Shown in pieces: positions 14,482 to 21,685 of a stretch of 35,277 bases of DNA. The position numbers were made by a program, and so were the translations under genes. This DNA is from Alphaproteobacteria bacterium HGW-Alphaproteobacteria-1 (GTDB lineage: Bacteria; Pseudomonadota; Alphaproteobacteria; Rhodobacterales; Rhodobacteraceae), in assembly GCA_002842985.1 (NCBI GenBank), contig PHEQ01000028.1, forward strand, positions 1 to 35,277. Reading direction: 5' to 3'. Numbering within the stretch: the first letter of the stretch is position 1; every line of letters begins with the position of its first letter. The notes beneath the pieces were generated by a model, which saw nothing but the letters and a program-made list of their open reading frames with translations, had not been told where the DNA came from and searched no databases.

Positions 14482-15240
14482 TCAGCGCTTGATGACGATG
14501 GACTGCCCGCTGGTCAGACCGATCACGTTTTCCGGCTTGTCCGCGAAAAACTCGTCAATCGCCTTCTTCGCGCCGGGACAATCGGCAGAGCCGTAATCGT
14601 CGCACAGGATCACGCCACCGGAATTGACCCGCGGATAGAAGAATTCGACCGCCGCCATGGTTGGCTCATAGAGATCCACATCCACATGAACGAGCGAGAA
14701 ACGCTCATTCTCGACCTCCGGAAAGCGATCCGGGATCCAGCCCTTGTGCAGCACCACGCGATCACCGAAATCCGACAGGTTACGGCGCACGACATCCTCG
14801 GGCACGGCCAGATCGCCCTTGACCCAGGCCGAGCCACCGCCCGACTTGGTATCATCCGCGCCGGGATCGGACAGACCCTCGAAGGAATCGAAAATGAACA
14901 GCCGCTTGGTGCTTTGCGGCCCTGCCCCGCTCAGCAGAAAGCGCGAGGATTTGCCGTAACGCACGCCGCATTCGGCAAAATCACCGGGGATGTCGCGCAC
15001 CGAGCGCGCTGTTGCCAGCAGGGTGTAGGAACGGTCGTTCGGAACGCCCTCGATGCCGCGCCGCTCAACCTCCTCGCGGGCGGCGACGAACTCCGCGTCG
15101 CGCAGCCAGATCATTTGGGGCTTGTAAACCTCAAAGCCCTTGATCGCCGAGATCCACTTGGCCAGCTTGTAATATCTCCGGCGATAGCGGTCCGGGCCCC
15201 AAATGCGTTCGCCCAGATAATCGATGCCTCTCATGATCAT
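14482..15240 (-). CDS. TylF/MycF-family SAM-dependent O-methyltransferase
   Basis: A 252-residue class I methyltransferase resembling macrocin O-methyltransferase. SAM-binding motif I is GDFAECGVRYGKSSRFLL (86-103), the acidic end of strand 2 is in FIFDSFEGL (D118), and the metal-type acidic cluster is in LVHVDVDLYEP (D187, D189) with ILCDDYGSADC (D214, D215). Known members methylate sugar hydroxyls on natural products or glycans. AAGGAGG lies 8 bases upstream of the ATG. It lies upstream of the polysaccharide synthase on the same strand with a 129-bp gap, so a joint role in glycan modification is possible but unproven. Confidence 0.88.
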   Translation of the reverse strand: MIMRGIDYLGERIWGPDRYRRRYYKLAKWISAIKGFEVYKPQMIWLRDAEFVAAREEVERRGIEGVPNDRSYTLLATARSVRDIPGDFAECGVRYGKSSRFLLSGAGPQSTKRLFIFDSFEGLSDPGADDTKSGGGSAWVKGDLAVPEDVVRRNLSDFGDRVVLHKGWIPDRFPEVENERFSLVHVDVDLYEPTMAAVEFFYPRVNSGGVILCDDYGSADCPGAKKAIDEFFADKPENVIGLTSGQSIVIKR

Positions 15241-15399
15241 GGGCGCGTCCTCCTTGCCGCGAACGGTAACTGTCGGGGTTTGATGGGCCTGTCAACCCTC
15301 CACCCGGACGCGTCCGACGCAATTGTGACGCAACGTCATGCCAAGCAATGGCCCGAAGGTAAGGTTTTCCTGACGGGACAGCGCCGGTTTTTTTCCCCA

Positions 15400-15528
15400 T
15401 ACCCGCGCGAGCCATTTTGGCTATCACGTCCGGTATCACGAGTGTGTCACGGTTAACGAACACAGGCGCGCCATCACTCACGGATTTCGCGTGCCAGTAT
15501 GCCCCGGTGGAAACACCGGGGCTTTTTT
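15400..15528 (+). ncRNA. Possible small RNA ending at an orphan terminator
   Basis: The terminator at 15501-15528 needs a plus-strand transcript, but no plus-strand gene precedes it: both upstream genes run on the minus strand. A short noncoding RNA, or an attenuated leader of the Hint gene, would explain it. The 5' end is a guess because I see no convincing promoter. Confidence 0.3.
15501..15528 (+). terminator. Strong intrinsic terminator with no upstream gene
   Basis: A perfect 9-bp stem (GCCCCGGTG with CACCGGGGC), a GAAA tetraloop and six T residues immediately after: the best intrinsic terminator in the window. It functions in plus-strand orientation only. Confidence 0.85.
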
Positions 15529-15643
15529 CATCGCTGACCGGGCCGATGACTCGAATTTTCGGCATTTTTCGCCCGGGTTGCGCCCCCCGTTAATCGCGTG
15601 TTGAGAGACAGCCGCACATGCTGCCGCGAAAGAGGGGCGCAGC

Positions 15644-16624
15644 ATGGTCAAGACTTTCGAGGCGGTCGATAACGAATTCGCGGTTGCCACCGGCCGCAAT
15701 GTCAACAGCGGGCCGGGGCGCTCGACATTCGACTATCCGCCCAACGGGACCTTCAACCTTGTCGTCACCTCGCACCCGGATGATACCAACCCGAACCTGT
15801 TCGAAGTGGGCGAGACCTATTCGCTCAGTTGGACCGGCAATGGTGGTGGCGGCACCATTCAGGAGGCCACCATCATCCGCAGCGATGCCGCCCCCGGCGG
15901 GGAGGGCGGGATCATCGTCTTCGAGGGCGTGACCGACAAGGGCGATCTGGTCCATGTCGTCTGGACCCCCGATTTCGACCTCGAAGGCTGGTATTGGGAC
16001 AATTTCAGCGCGGGCGCCTCGCCCGGTTTTCACACCGTTGACCAGAACGCGGCATATAGCCATCAGGTTGTGTGTTTCGCTGCTGGAACCCTGATCGCCA
16101 CGCCCCGCCGTGCCCGCCCGGTCGAGGTGCTGCGCCCCGGTGACATGGTCATGACGCGCGATCACGGGCCGCAACCGGTGGTCTGGGTCGCGCGGCGTGA
16201 GGGGACGGGATTGGGGGCCAATGCGCCTGTCCATTTTGCGCCCGGCAGCATCGGCAACCGCGCACCGCTGCGCCTGTCGCAGCAGCATCGCGTGCTGATC
16301 CGCTCGGCCATGGCCGAACTGATGTTCGCCGCGCCCGAGGTGCTTGTCCCGGCCAAGGCGCTTGTGGACGCGCGCGCCGTCTGCCTCATGCCCTGCGCGC
16401 GGATCACCTATGTTCACCTGCTCATGGGGCAGCACGAGATCCTCGACGCCGCCGGTGGCGCTGCCTGCGAGAGCCTCTTGCCCGGGGATGTGGCGGAGGC
16501 GATCCTTGGTGCGGATATGCCCGCTGGCGCACGCCCCTACCGCGCGGCACGCCCCATTCTGACCTATCGAGAGGCGCTTTGCGTCACTGGCACGCGGCTG
16601 CCGCCGCGCCTCCCCGCGCTCTGA
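15644..16624 (+). CDS. Hint (Hedgehog/intein)-domain protein
   Basis: The 326-residue product has an N-terminal region of about 140 residues, apparently beta-rich and Gly/Asp-containing, followed by a Hint domain. The Hint block A is VVCFAAGTLIATPRRARPVEVLRPGD, with C144 as the candidate self-processing Cys. The domain continues with TRDHGPQPVVWVARRE and LSQQHRVLI, whose H215 is in the position of a block-B His. Proteins of this type are frequent in Rhodobacterales and often secreted, but function is unknown. No signal peptide is seen. GAGGGG lies 9 bases before the ATG. Confidence 0.85.
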   Translation: MVKTFEAVDNEFAVATGRNVNSGPGRSTFDYPPNGTFNLVVTSHPDDTNPNLFEVGETYSLSWTGNGGGGTIQEATIIRSDAAPGGEGGIIVFEGVTDKGDLVHVVWTPDFDLEGWYWDNFSAGASPGFHTVDQNAAYSHQVVCFAAGTLIATPRRARPVEVLRPGDMVMTRDHGPQPVVWVARREGTGLGANAPVHFAPGSIGNRAPLRLSQQHRVLIRSAMAELMFAAPEVLVPAKALVDARAVCLMPCARITYVHLLMGQHEILDAAGGAACESLLPGDVAEAILGADMPAGARPYRAARPILTYREALCVTGTRLPPRLPAL

Positions 16625-16629
16625 CCCGA

Positions 16630-17622
16630 TCAGCCAAAGCGCGCGGCCCAGGCGGGCACCGCATCACCCGCCATGGCCCGCGCGGCAAATACGCCGCGCG
16701 CCACCGCCCGCGCCATGACGCAGGCCGCCGCATGGCCAAGCGCCACCTCTCCGGCCGTATCGGGCACGCCGCGCGCACCGGTTGCAGCCGCGAATATCGC
16801 ATCGCCATCCATCAGCGTATGGGACGGCACCAGCGCGCGCGCCAGACCGTCATGTGCCGCCACCGCCAGCCGCGTGCATTGCGCCTGTGTGAGGCGCGCA
16901 TCGGTCGCCACGATCCCGATGGTGGTGTTGGCGTGCTGCACAAGCTTGGTCGGCGCGGACATCGGATCGGGATAGGTGCGCGCCACGCCGCGTCCGCCGA
17001 ACTCGTCCCCGATCTCGAAGGGCGCGGCCCAGAAATGCGGTCCCTCCCCCACCGTGGCAGAGCCGAGCGCGTTGACCGCCACCAGCGCGCCCACCGTGAC
17101 ACCCGAGGGCAGGACAACCGAGGCCGAGCCGATGCCGCCCTTGAGCGTCGCCGTCGTGGCCCCCGTCCCCGCCCCCGCCGTGCCGATCTCGAACACCTCG
17201 CCCGCCGCCGCCAGCGCCGCGCACCCGAGCGCCCTGTAGGGGTTCAGGGTCCAGCCCTTGTCGCCGCCGTTGAGCAGATCGAAGAGGATCGCGGCGGGCA
17301 CGATCGGCACACGCACCTCCCCCACGGCAAAGCCCCGCTTCATCGCGCGCAAACCGTCCGCCACGCCCGAGGCCGCATCGAGACCAAAGGCCGAGCCGCC
17401 CGCGAGCACCAGCGCATCCACCGCCTGCACCGCGCGGTCGGGTGCCAGCAGATCGGTCTCGCGCGTGCCCGGCGCGCCGCCCATCACATGCACGCCCGCC
17501 ACCAACGGCACGTCGCCCACCAGCACCGTGACGCCGGAACGCAGCGCATGATCCTCGGCCTGCCCGACGCGCAGTCCGGCGACATCGGTGATCAGGTTGC
17601 GCGGCCCGGTGCGCGTCGTCAT
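16630..17622 (-). CDS. P1-family (S58/NylC-DmpA type) self-processing peptidase
   Basis: A 330-residue Ntn-type hydrolase of the L-aminopeptidase/D-esterase group. Characteristic segments are ITDVAGLRVGQAED at the N-terminus, ALVLAGGSAFGLDAASGV, GTGATTATLKGGIGSAS and PSHTLMDGDAIFAAATG near residue 266. By analogy with NylC, cleavage before the Thr of SHT (T269) would create the active nucleophile; this is inference. The ATG at 17622 is preceded by GGGAG; an upstream TTG at 17643 is less likely. It is the last gene of the lysine-catabolic run and may supply amino acids or remove an N-terminal residue; its link to lysine is contextual. Confidence 0.88.
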   Translation of the reverse strand: MTTRTGPRNLITDVAGLRVGQAEDHALRSGVTVLVGDVPLVAGVHVMGGAPGTRETDLLAPDRAVQAVDALVLAGGSAFGLDAASGVADGLRAMKRGFAVGEVRVPIVPAAILFDLLNGGDKGWTLNPYRALGCAALAAAGEVFEIGTAGAGTGATTATLKGGIGSASVVLPSGVTVGALVAVNALGSATVGEGPHFWAAPFEIGDEFGGRGVARTYPDPMSAPTKLVQHANTTIGIVATDARLTQAQCTRLAVAAHDGLARALVPSHTLMDGDAIFAAATGARGVPDTAGEVALGHAAACVMARAVARGVFAARAMAGDAVPAWAARFG

Positions 17623-17639
17623 GGCGGCTCCCTTGCGGT

Positions 17640-18779
17640 TCAAAGGTGATCGACAACCTGCAAATGCTGCGCCAGCCGGTCCACTTCGGACAGATAGCGC
17701 GCGACCAGTCTGGGGTCATGCGGCGCGGCGCTGACACCCGCCGGAATTTCGCGCGCCAGCACCGAACAGACGGCCAGCGATACCGGCCCCGACACGAGCC
17801 GCGCCATCGCCGTGCCGCGCGCATCTCCCCAGGCGTCCATCACATAGGTCTTGTGCCAGACCGTCTTGCCGCCACGCGCAGCGCGCAAGTCCACGCAGAG
17901 CATGACACGATCCGGCTCGCCCTCGGCATAGGCATGCGCCTGCCAGAAGGCTTCGGACATCTCCCGCATCCGCGCGTCGCCCGACGGGCCGTCCAGCGTC
18001 TCGATCTCGTCAAAGACATCACGCCACGCCTCTGCCCAGCCATTCAGCCGCAGCGTGCCGCGCACGAAATCGCGGATCTTCCACCCGGGATCAAAGCGGT
18101 ATTCGGCGATGAAGGGCAGCGAATCGCGGTTGGGATAGACCTCGAAGCTTTCCGGGTTTGGCAGCGGCGCATCATAGCGCGAGATCGCATCCCATGGCCG
18201 CGCCACGTTCAGTTCCGTGAAATGCCGGATCGAGCGCGAGGGAGAGCGCAGCGCCTTGAGCACCCCCAGCGGCGACCAGCTGAACTTGTAGCGAAACGCG
18301 TTGGGTTCCTTCGGCACGCCACCGCAATAGGACAGGAACGACAGATCGTTGCCCGCGTCACAGGCCGCCGACGCGCGATAATCGGCCACAAGATGATGTG
18401 CCATCAGGTGATCAATGCCGGGGTCGAGCCCGATCTCGTTGACAAGACACAGCCCCTTGTCGCGCGCCGCTCCGTCAAGCGCCCGCATCTCGGGCGAGAT
18501 ATAGGAGGACGACACGAAATGCGCGCCCCGCTCAAGGCAGAGCATGGCCAACGGCACATGCCAGTCTCCGGGCAACATCGACACCACCACGTCACCGGGG
18601 GCCAGCGCAGCACCGAGCGCGTCCATGTCAAAGCCGCGAATATCGCCAGTCAGATCGCCCACCGCCGCGCGCGCCTTGCCCACCGATCGGTTCCAGACCG
18701 CGACCGGATGCCCCGCCTCGATCAGCCGCCGGAGACCGGGAATCGCCGAAAGCCCGGTGCCGCACCAATGGATCGTCAT
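17640..18779 (-). CDS. Saccharopine reductase/dehydrogenase, L-glutamate-forming (Lys9-type)
   Basis: A 379-residue enzyme with an N-terminal NAD(P) fold (MTIHWCGTGLSAIPGLRRLIEAGHPVAVWNRS) and the saccharopine dehydrogenase catalytic segments NEIGLDPGIDHLMAHHL and SYCGGVPKEPNAFRYKFSWSPLGVL, which are highly diagnostic. In catabolism it should convert saccharopine to alpha-aminoadipate semialdehyde plus glutamate. AAGGAGA precedes the ATG. It follows the PQ-loop gene by 14 bp, and together with the Lys1-type gene reconstitutes the saccharopine route with separate polypeptides instead of a fused LKR/SDH. Confidence 0.92.
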   Translation of the reverse strand: MTIHWCGTGLSAIPGLRRLIEAGHPVAVWNRSVGKARAAVGDLTGDIRGFDMDALGAALAPGDVVVSMLPGDWHVPLAMLCLERGAHFVSSSYISPEMRALDGAARDKGLCLVNEIGLDPGIDHLMAHHLVADYRASAACDAGNDLSFLSYCGGVPKEPNAFRYKFSWSPLGVLKALRSPSRSIRHFTELNVARPWDAISRYDAPLPNPESFEVYPNRDSLPFIAEYRFDPGWKIRDFVRGTLRLNGWAEAWRDVFDEIETLDGPSGDARMREMSEAFWQAHAYAEGEPDRVMLCVDLRAARGGKTVWHKTYVMDAWGDARGTAMARLVSGPVSLAVCSVLAREIPAGVSAAPHDPRLVARYLSEVDRLAQHLQVVDHL

Positions 18780-18793
18780 GTCCGTCTCTCCTT

Positions 18794-19042
18794 TTACTTG
18801 AACCGGAGTTTTGCCGCGACGATGCTTAACATCGCCAGAACGGCGCAGATGTTGGCCACAATAAGAGGCCAGTCGCCGATCATCAGCCCGTAAACCAGCC
18901 ACAGGGACACGGTGGTCAGAAAGAGCAGGTTCGACGGGAGCGACAGGCCCGAGGTGTCGCGCGTGGCCCATGCCTTGATCGCCTGCGGGATCCAGCAGAC
19001 CGTGCCAAGAAAGGCGGCCAGATATCCGACATATGGCGCCAT
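18794..19042 (-). CDS. PQ-loop small membrane transporter (SemiSWEET-like)
   Basis: An 82-residue protein with three hydrophobic helices (about 2-22, 37-56, 58-78) and the PQ motif in CWIPQAIKAWATRDTSGLSL (P19-Q20). This is the bacterial half-transporter architecture, which dimerises. SemiSWEETs move sugars, but other PQ-loop proteins (PQLC2, LAAT-1) export cationic amino acids. The ATG follows directly on the stop of the Lys1-type gene (TGAATG), with GAAGGAC inside that gene's end. Its position between the two saccharopine genes suggests a lysine-pathway substrate. Confidence 0.85.
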   Translation of the reverse strand: MAPYVGYLAAFLGTVCWIPQAIKAWATRDTSGLSLPSNLLFLTTVSLWLVYGLMIGDWPLIVANICAVLAMLSIVAAKLRFK

Positions 19043-20095
19043 TCATAAGTCCTTCATATGGGTTTTGAAGGTCTCTGCCGCGCGTCCCCAAATCCCTCGA
19101 TCCAGCGTGTCGAGCGTCTGCAACGAAGCCAGCAATTGTCCGGCGAAATCCTCCGAGGATTCGCGCGGCAAAAGCGACGGCAGGTTGTCGATCGCCATCA
19201 CGTCGAGTGGGGGTGCTTGGTGGACGCGGATCACCGGCGCGGCCCAGGTGGTCGCGCGGTCGTAGACCGGCACGGGGTTGTAATCGCTGTCGGGATCGCA
19301 GGCCACATCGCCGATCACGGTCAGGCGCCGGGGCGCGCCAACGGCCGATTTCGGAACGAAAACCGGCGTGCCGGGCCGCGCGAGGATGCAGTTGATGAAG
19401 ATCTCATGCGCAAGAACTTCGGGAAACGGTCCGCCATGGGCGGTTTCGGCCATGTCCCATTTGGTGACGCGCACGCCCATCGCCTCGCACAGATCGCTTG
19501 CGCCGGTGCCGACACGCCCCAGCGCGCCGATGACAAGGGCCGAGGGAAGCGCGGGCAGGGGCGCAAGCCGTGCCGCCAGATCACTCAGCAATGCATCGCG
19601 CCCGTCAAAGGTGGCAACGGGCGGGCATGTCCCGCCATCCGCCTGCGCCGCCCATGCCATCAGCGACACAGCCGCCCCGGCATAGCCTGCCCAATAGCCG
19701 AAGGCGGCAACGCGGCGGCCCGTCTCATCCACAAGGTATTCCAGATCGTAAAGCACCCCGCCGCCCGCGCGAAACCGCTCCAGCAGGCGACGGCCCGAAT
19801 GCTGGCCCTTGAAGGCATGGCCGAACATGATGTGACGATGCGGCAGGGGCGTGCCGTCCTCTGGCAACTCCTTGAGGCCAAAGATGATCGCGTCAAGCGG
19901 TGCCTCGGGCCAGGCCCCCTCGGGCGCGATCGCACAGCCCGCCGCCCGGTAGCCGTCGGTCGGGATCGCGCGCGCCGGGCTCTCTTCTACCGTTACGGCA
20001 AAGCCCCGCTTGATCAGCGCTGCCGCGCCCTCGGGCGTGAGGCCCACCCGCTTCTCGTTCGCGCGCTGCTCGGCGCGCACCCACAGATGTGTCAT
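19043..20095 (-). CDS. Saccharopine dehydrogenase, lysine-forming/lysine-ketoglutarate reductase (Lys1-type)
   Basis: A 350-residue Lys1-family oxidoreductase joining lysine and 2-oxoglutarate through saccharopine. N-terminal RAEQRANEKRVGLTPEGAAAL is the alanine-dehydrogenase/Lys1 signature. K75 (FGLKELP) and H93 (MFGHAFKGQ) match the catalytic Lys and His of yeast Lys1. The NAD fold is at about 185-215 (ALVIGALGRVGTGASDLCEAMG). The D-N-L-P-S-L-L-P-R-E-S segment near the end is also typical. It is followed without a gap by the PQ-loop gene. Confidence 0.93.
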   Translation of the reverse strand: MTHLWVRAEQRANEKRVGLTPEGAAALIKRGFAVTVEESPARAIPTDGYRAAGCAIAPEGAWPEAPLDAIIFGLKELPEDGTPLPHRHIMFGHAFKGQHSGRRLLERFRAGGGVLYDLEYLVDETGRRVAAFGYWAGYAGAAVSLMAWAAQADGGTCPPVATFDGRDALLSDLAARLAPLPALPSALVIGALGRVGTGASDLCEAMGVRVTKWDMAETAHGGPFPEVLAHEIFINCILARPGTPVFVPKSAVGAPRRLTVIGDVACDPDSDYNPVPVYDRATTWAAPVIRVHQAPPLDVMAIDNLPSLLPRESSEDFAGQLLASLQTLDTLDRGIWGRAAETFKTHMKDL

Positions 20096-20105
20096 GCCCG
20101 TCCCT

Positions 20106-20720
20106 TCAGATCATGCCGTCGGCCAGAACCCGCGCGACCGAGGCGCGTGCCGCCATCGCCTCGCGGAAGGCCCGGATTTTCGGGAAGGGCCCAAGGTCTA
20201 CCCCGTCGCCCTCAAGCCAGCCGGTCGCGACGTAGAGATAGGGATCGGCCCCCGTCAACGCCGCGCCCATCACGAAGGGCCCGCGCAGCATGTGGGTCTC
20301 GACGAACTGTGCGCTCTCGGTCATCGTCCGCACCGCCTTGGCCTTCATGTCGGCGATGGAGCTGTCCTCGTCGGCCCATCGCTGCCCCCGTGCCCGGTGC
20401 GCGTGGTTCACGTGCATGGTCGAGGCGAGGTAATACATCGCCGCGCGCATCTGCGCGGCCTCGTAAGGGTCAGTGGGACGCAGGCCCGCCTGCGGCGCGA
20501 GATCGGCGATGTAATCGATGATCGCCCCCGTCTCGGTCAGGATACCGCGATCGGTGACCAGCGCGGGCACCCGCCCCTTGGGGTTGATCGCGTGATACTC
20601 GGGCCGCGTCTGCTCGCCCGCCCTGAAATCGAGCCGCACCGGCTCGAACCCGATCCCCGCCTCATGCAGCGCGATGGCCACGGCCACCGCGATGGTGCCT
20701 TTTGCGTAATAGAGTTTCAT
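20106..20720 (-). CDS. Glutathione S-transferase family protein
   Basis: A 204-residue GST with a thioredoxin-like N-terminal domain (MKLYYAKGTIAVAVAIALHEAG, INPKGRVPALVTDRG with the cis-Pro, and LTETGAIIDYIADL for glutathione binding) and an all-helical C-terminal domain. It resembles the beta/GstA class. The usual catalytic Cys position holds Gly/Thr (AKGTI), so it may not be a classical conjugating enzyme. It is 10 bp upstream of the Lys1-type gene and part of the same run; no direct role in lysine breakdown is known. Confidence 0.9.
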   Translation of the reverse strand: MKLYYAKGTIAVAVAIALHEAGIGFEPVRLDFRAGEQTRPEYHAINPKGRVPALVTDRGILTETGAIIDYIADLAPQAGLRPTDPYEAAQMRAAMYYLASTMHVNHAHRARGQRWADEDSSIADMKAKAVRTMTESAQFVETHMLRGPFVMGAALTGADPYLYVATGWLEGDGVDLGPFPKIRAFREAMAARASVARVLADGMI

Positions 20721-20732
20721 CCCTGTCCCCTC

Positions 20733-21383
20733 CTAGATGAATGTGCGCGCATGGGCGCGCTCCGGCGTATCAAGATGCGGCGTGGTGTTGAACGCGCCCA
20801 CCATCAGCATCTCATGCACATGATGGACCCGATGAAGCGAGCTGTTCATCACCTGAAGCATCACCTTCGACAGGCCCGGAATCCCCAGATGCAGCGCATG
20901 GCTCATCACCATGCCGATGACGCCGCCCGATGTCACCACCAGAACCCGGCCCCCTGCCCCGCTCAGATCGTCGAGCACCGCGCCCACGCGCGCCGTGAAG
21001 CTTTCGAATGTCTCGGGCAGGCCGCTCAGCCCGCCCTCGGCCCAATGGGTGATGACCTGCGGCAGATACCGGGCAAATTCGGTGGCGTCCTTCGGTGCCG
21101 GGATGCCGTGCTGCGCCTCTACGGCCTGTGCCAGCGCGAAATAACTCAACTCGTCAAGCCGCGCATCGCTCTCGAACCCCGCATAGCCCATGGCCTCTGC
21201 GGTGCCTCTCTGGCGGTTGAGCGTGCCGGTCACGACGTGATCGAAATGCGGATTGGTGGCGCGCAGATGCCCGCCCAGCCATTCGGCCTGCTGCACGCCA
21301 AGCGCCGACAGCCGGTCATAGCCCGCCTCGTCGGTGGCGTGGCTGTTGGCCTGCCCGTGCCGCACCAGAATGATTTCGGTCAT
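20733..21383 (-). CDS. Histidine phosphatase superfamily protein
   Basis: A 216-residue phosphoglycerate-mutase-like phosphatase. The catalytic LVRHGQA motif (R8, H9, G10) is at the N-terminus, with the second catalytic Arg in the TLNRQRGTAEAMG segment and the second His in LVVTSGGVIGMVM, where the usual SHG is replaced by SGG. The latter substitution may lower activity. First gene of the minus-strand run ending at the P1 peptidase. Substrate unknown. Confidence 0.87.
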   Translation of the reverse strand: MTEIILVRHGQANSHATDEAGYDRLSALGVQQAEWLGGHLRATNPHFDHVVTGTLNRQRGTAEAMGYAGFESDARLDELSYFALAQAVEAQHGIPAPKDATEFARYLPQVITHWAEGGLSGLPETFESFTARVGAVLDDLSGAGGRVLVVTSGGVIGMVMSHALHLGIPGLSKVMLQVMNSSLHRVHHVHEMLMVGAFNTTPHLDTPERAHARTFI

Positions 21384-21478
21384 CGCGTCTCTCCGCCTGT
21401 CGGGCCGGACGTTAGCGCCCGAGCGGAGAAGGGGAAAGACGTCATCCGCCGGGCGACCCGCGATTCCCTGCGTGATAA

Positions 21479-21554
21479 TGGTGCCGCGTGAGGGGATCGA
21501 ACCCCCGACCTTCGCTTTACAAGAGCGCTGCTCTACCAGCTGAGCTAACGCGGC
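21479..21554 (-). tRNA. tRNA-Thr (anticodon UGU)
   Basis: A complete 76-nt cloverleaf with CCA encoded. The acceptor stem GCCGCGT/ACGCGGC is perfect, the D arm is GCTC..GAGC, and the T arm is GGGGG-TTCGATC-CCCTC. The anticodon loop CTTGTAA gives TGT in the DNA, reading ACA threonine codons. The anticodon stem (GCGCT/AGCGA) has four pairs plus one G-A at its base. Confidence 0.95.
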
Positions 21555-21569
21555 ACGTCGATGAGGCGT

Positions 21570-21598
21570 TGATTAAAGCCAATCGTGCGCGCGGGCAA
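21570..21598 (-). promoter_or_regulatory. Promoter of the tRNA-Thr gene
   Basis: On the minus strand TTGCCC (21593-21598) and TAATCA (21570-21575) are spaced by 17 bp, 16 bp ahead of the tRNA 5' end. Confidence 0.45.
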
Positions 21599-21685
21599 GC
21601 GGGGCGGGCCTGCCGATTGCGGTTTTCCTTGGCCGAAAACGGCTTATAGTGGCGCAAAATCACCCGCAAGAGGCAAGCCAGAGGT

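Larger units (their letters stand above)
15241..15643. other. 403-bp intergenic region without a clear gene
   Basis: Holds the divergent upstream regions of the methyltransferase and Hint genes. It contains a strong plus-strand terminator at 15501-15528, a GGTTAACGAA decamer at 15451-15460 identical to those in the array at 14397-14428, and TTAA-N7-TTGA at 15590-15604. A frame from an ATG at 15283 to 15456 stays open but resembles no protein I know and lacks a ribosome site. Confidence 0.6.

Noticed and set aside
15283..15456. Possible 57-residue plus-strand protein ahead of the orphan terminator
   Set aside because: No ribosome site, no family resemblance, and a weak composition; kept only as part of the intergenic description.
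17643..17643. TTG at 17643 as the start of the P1-family peptidase
   Set aside because: The ATG at 17622 has a GGGAG ribosome site at good spacing and begins the conserved region.
21479..21554. tRNA-Thr as an integration site for a genomic island
   Set aside because: No integrase gene and no duplicated tRNA 3' end were seen nearby; flanking genes look like ordinary chromosomal genes.
21622..21640. GTTTTC/GAAAAC dyad before the sulfotransferase-like gene as an operator
   Set aside because: Only 6-bp arms and no second copy in the window; too weak to call.
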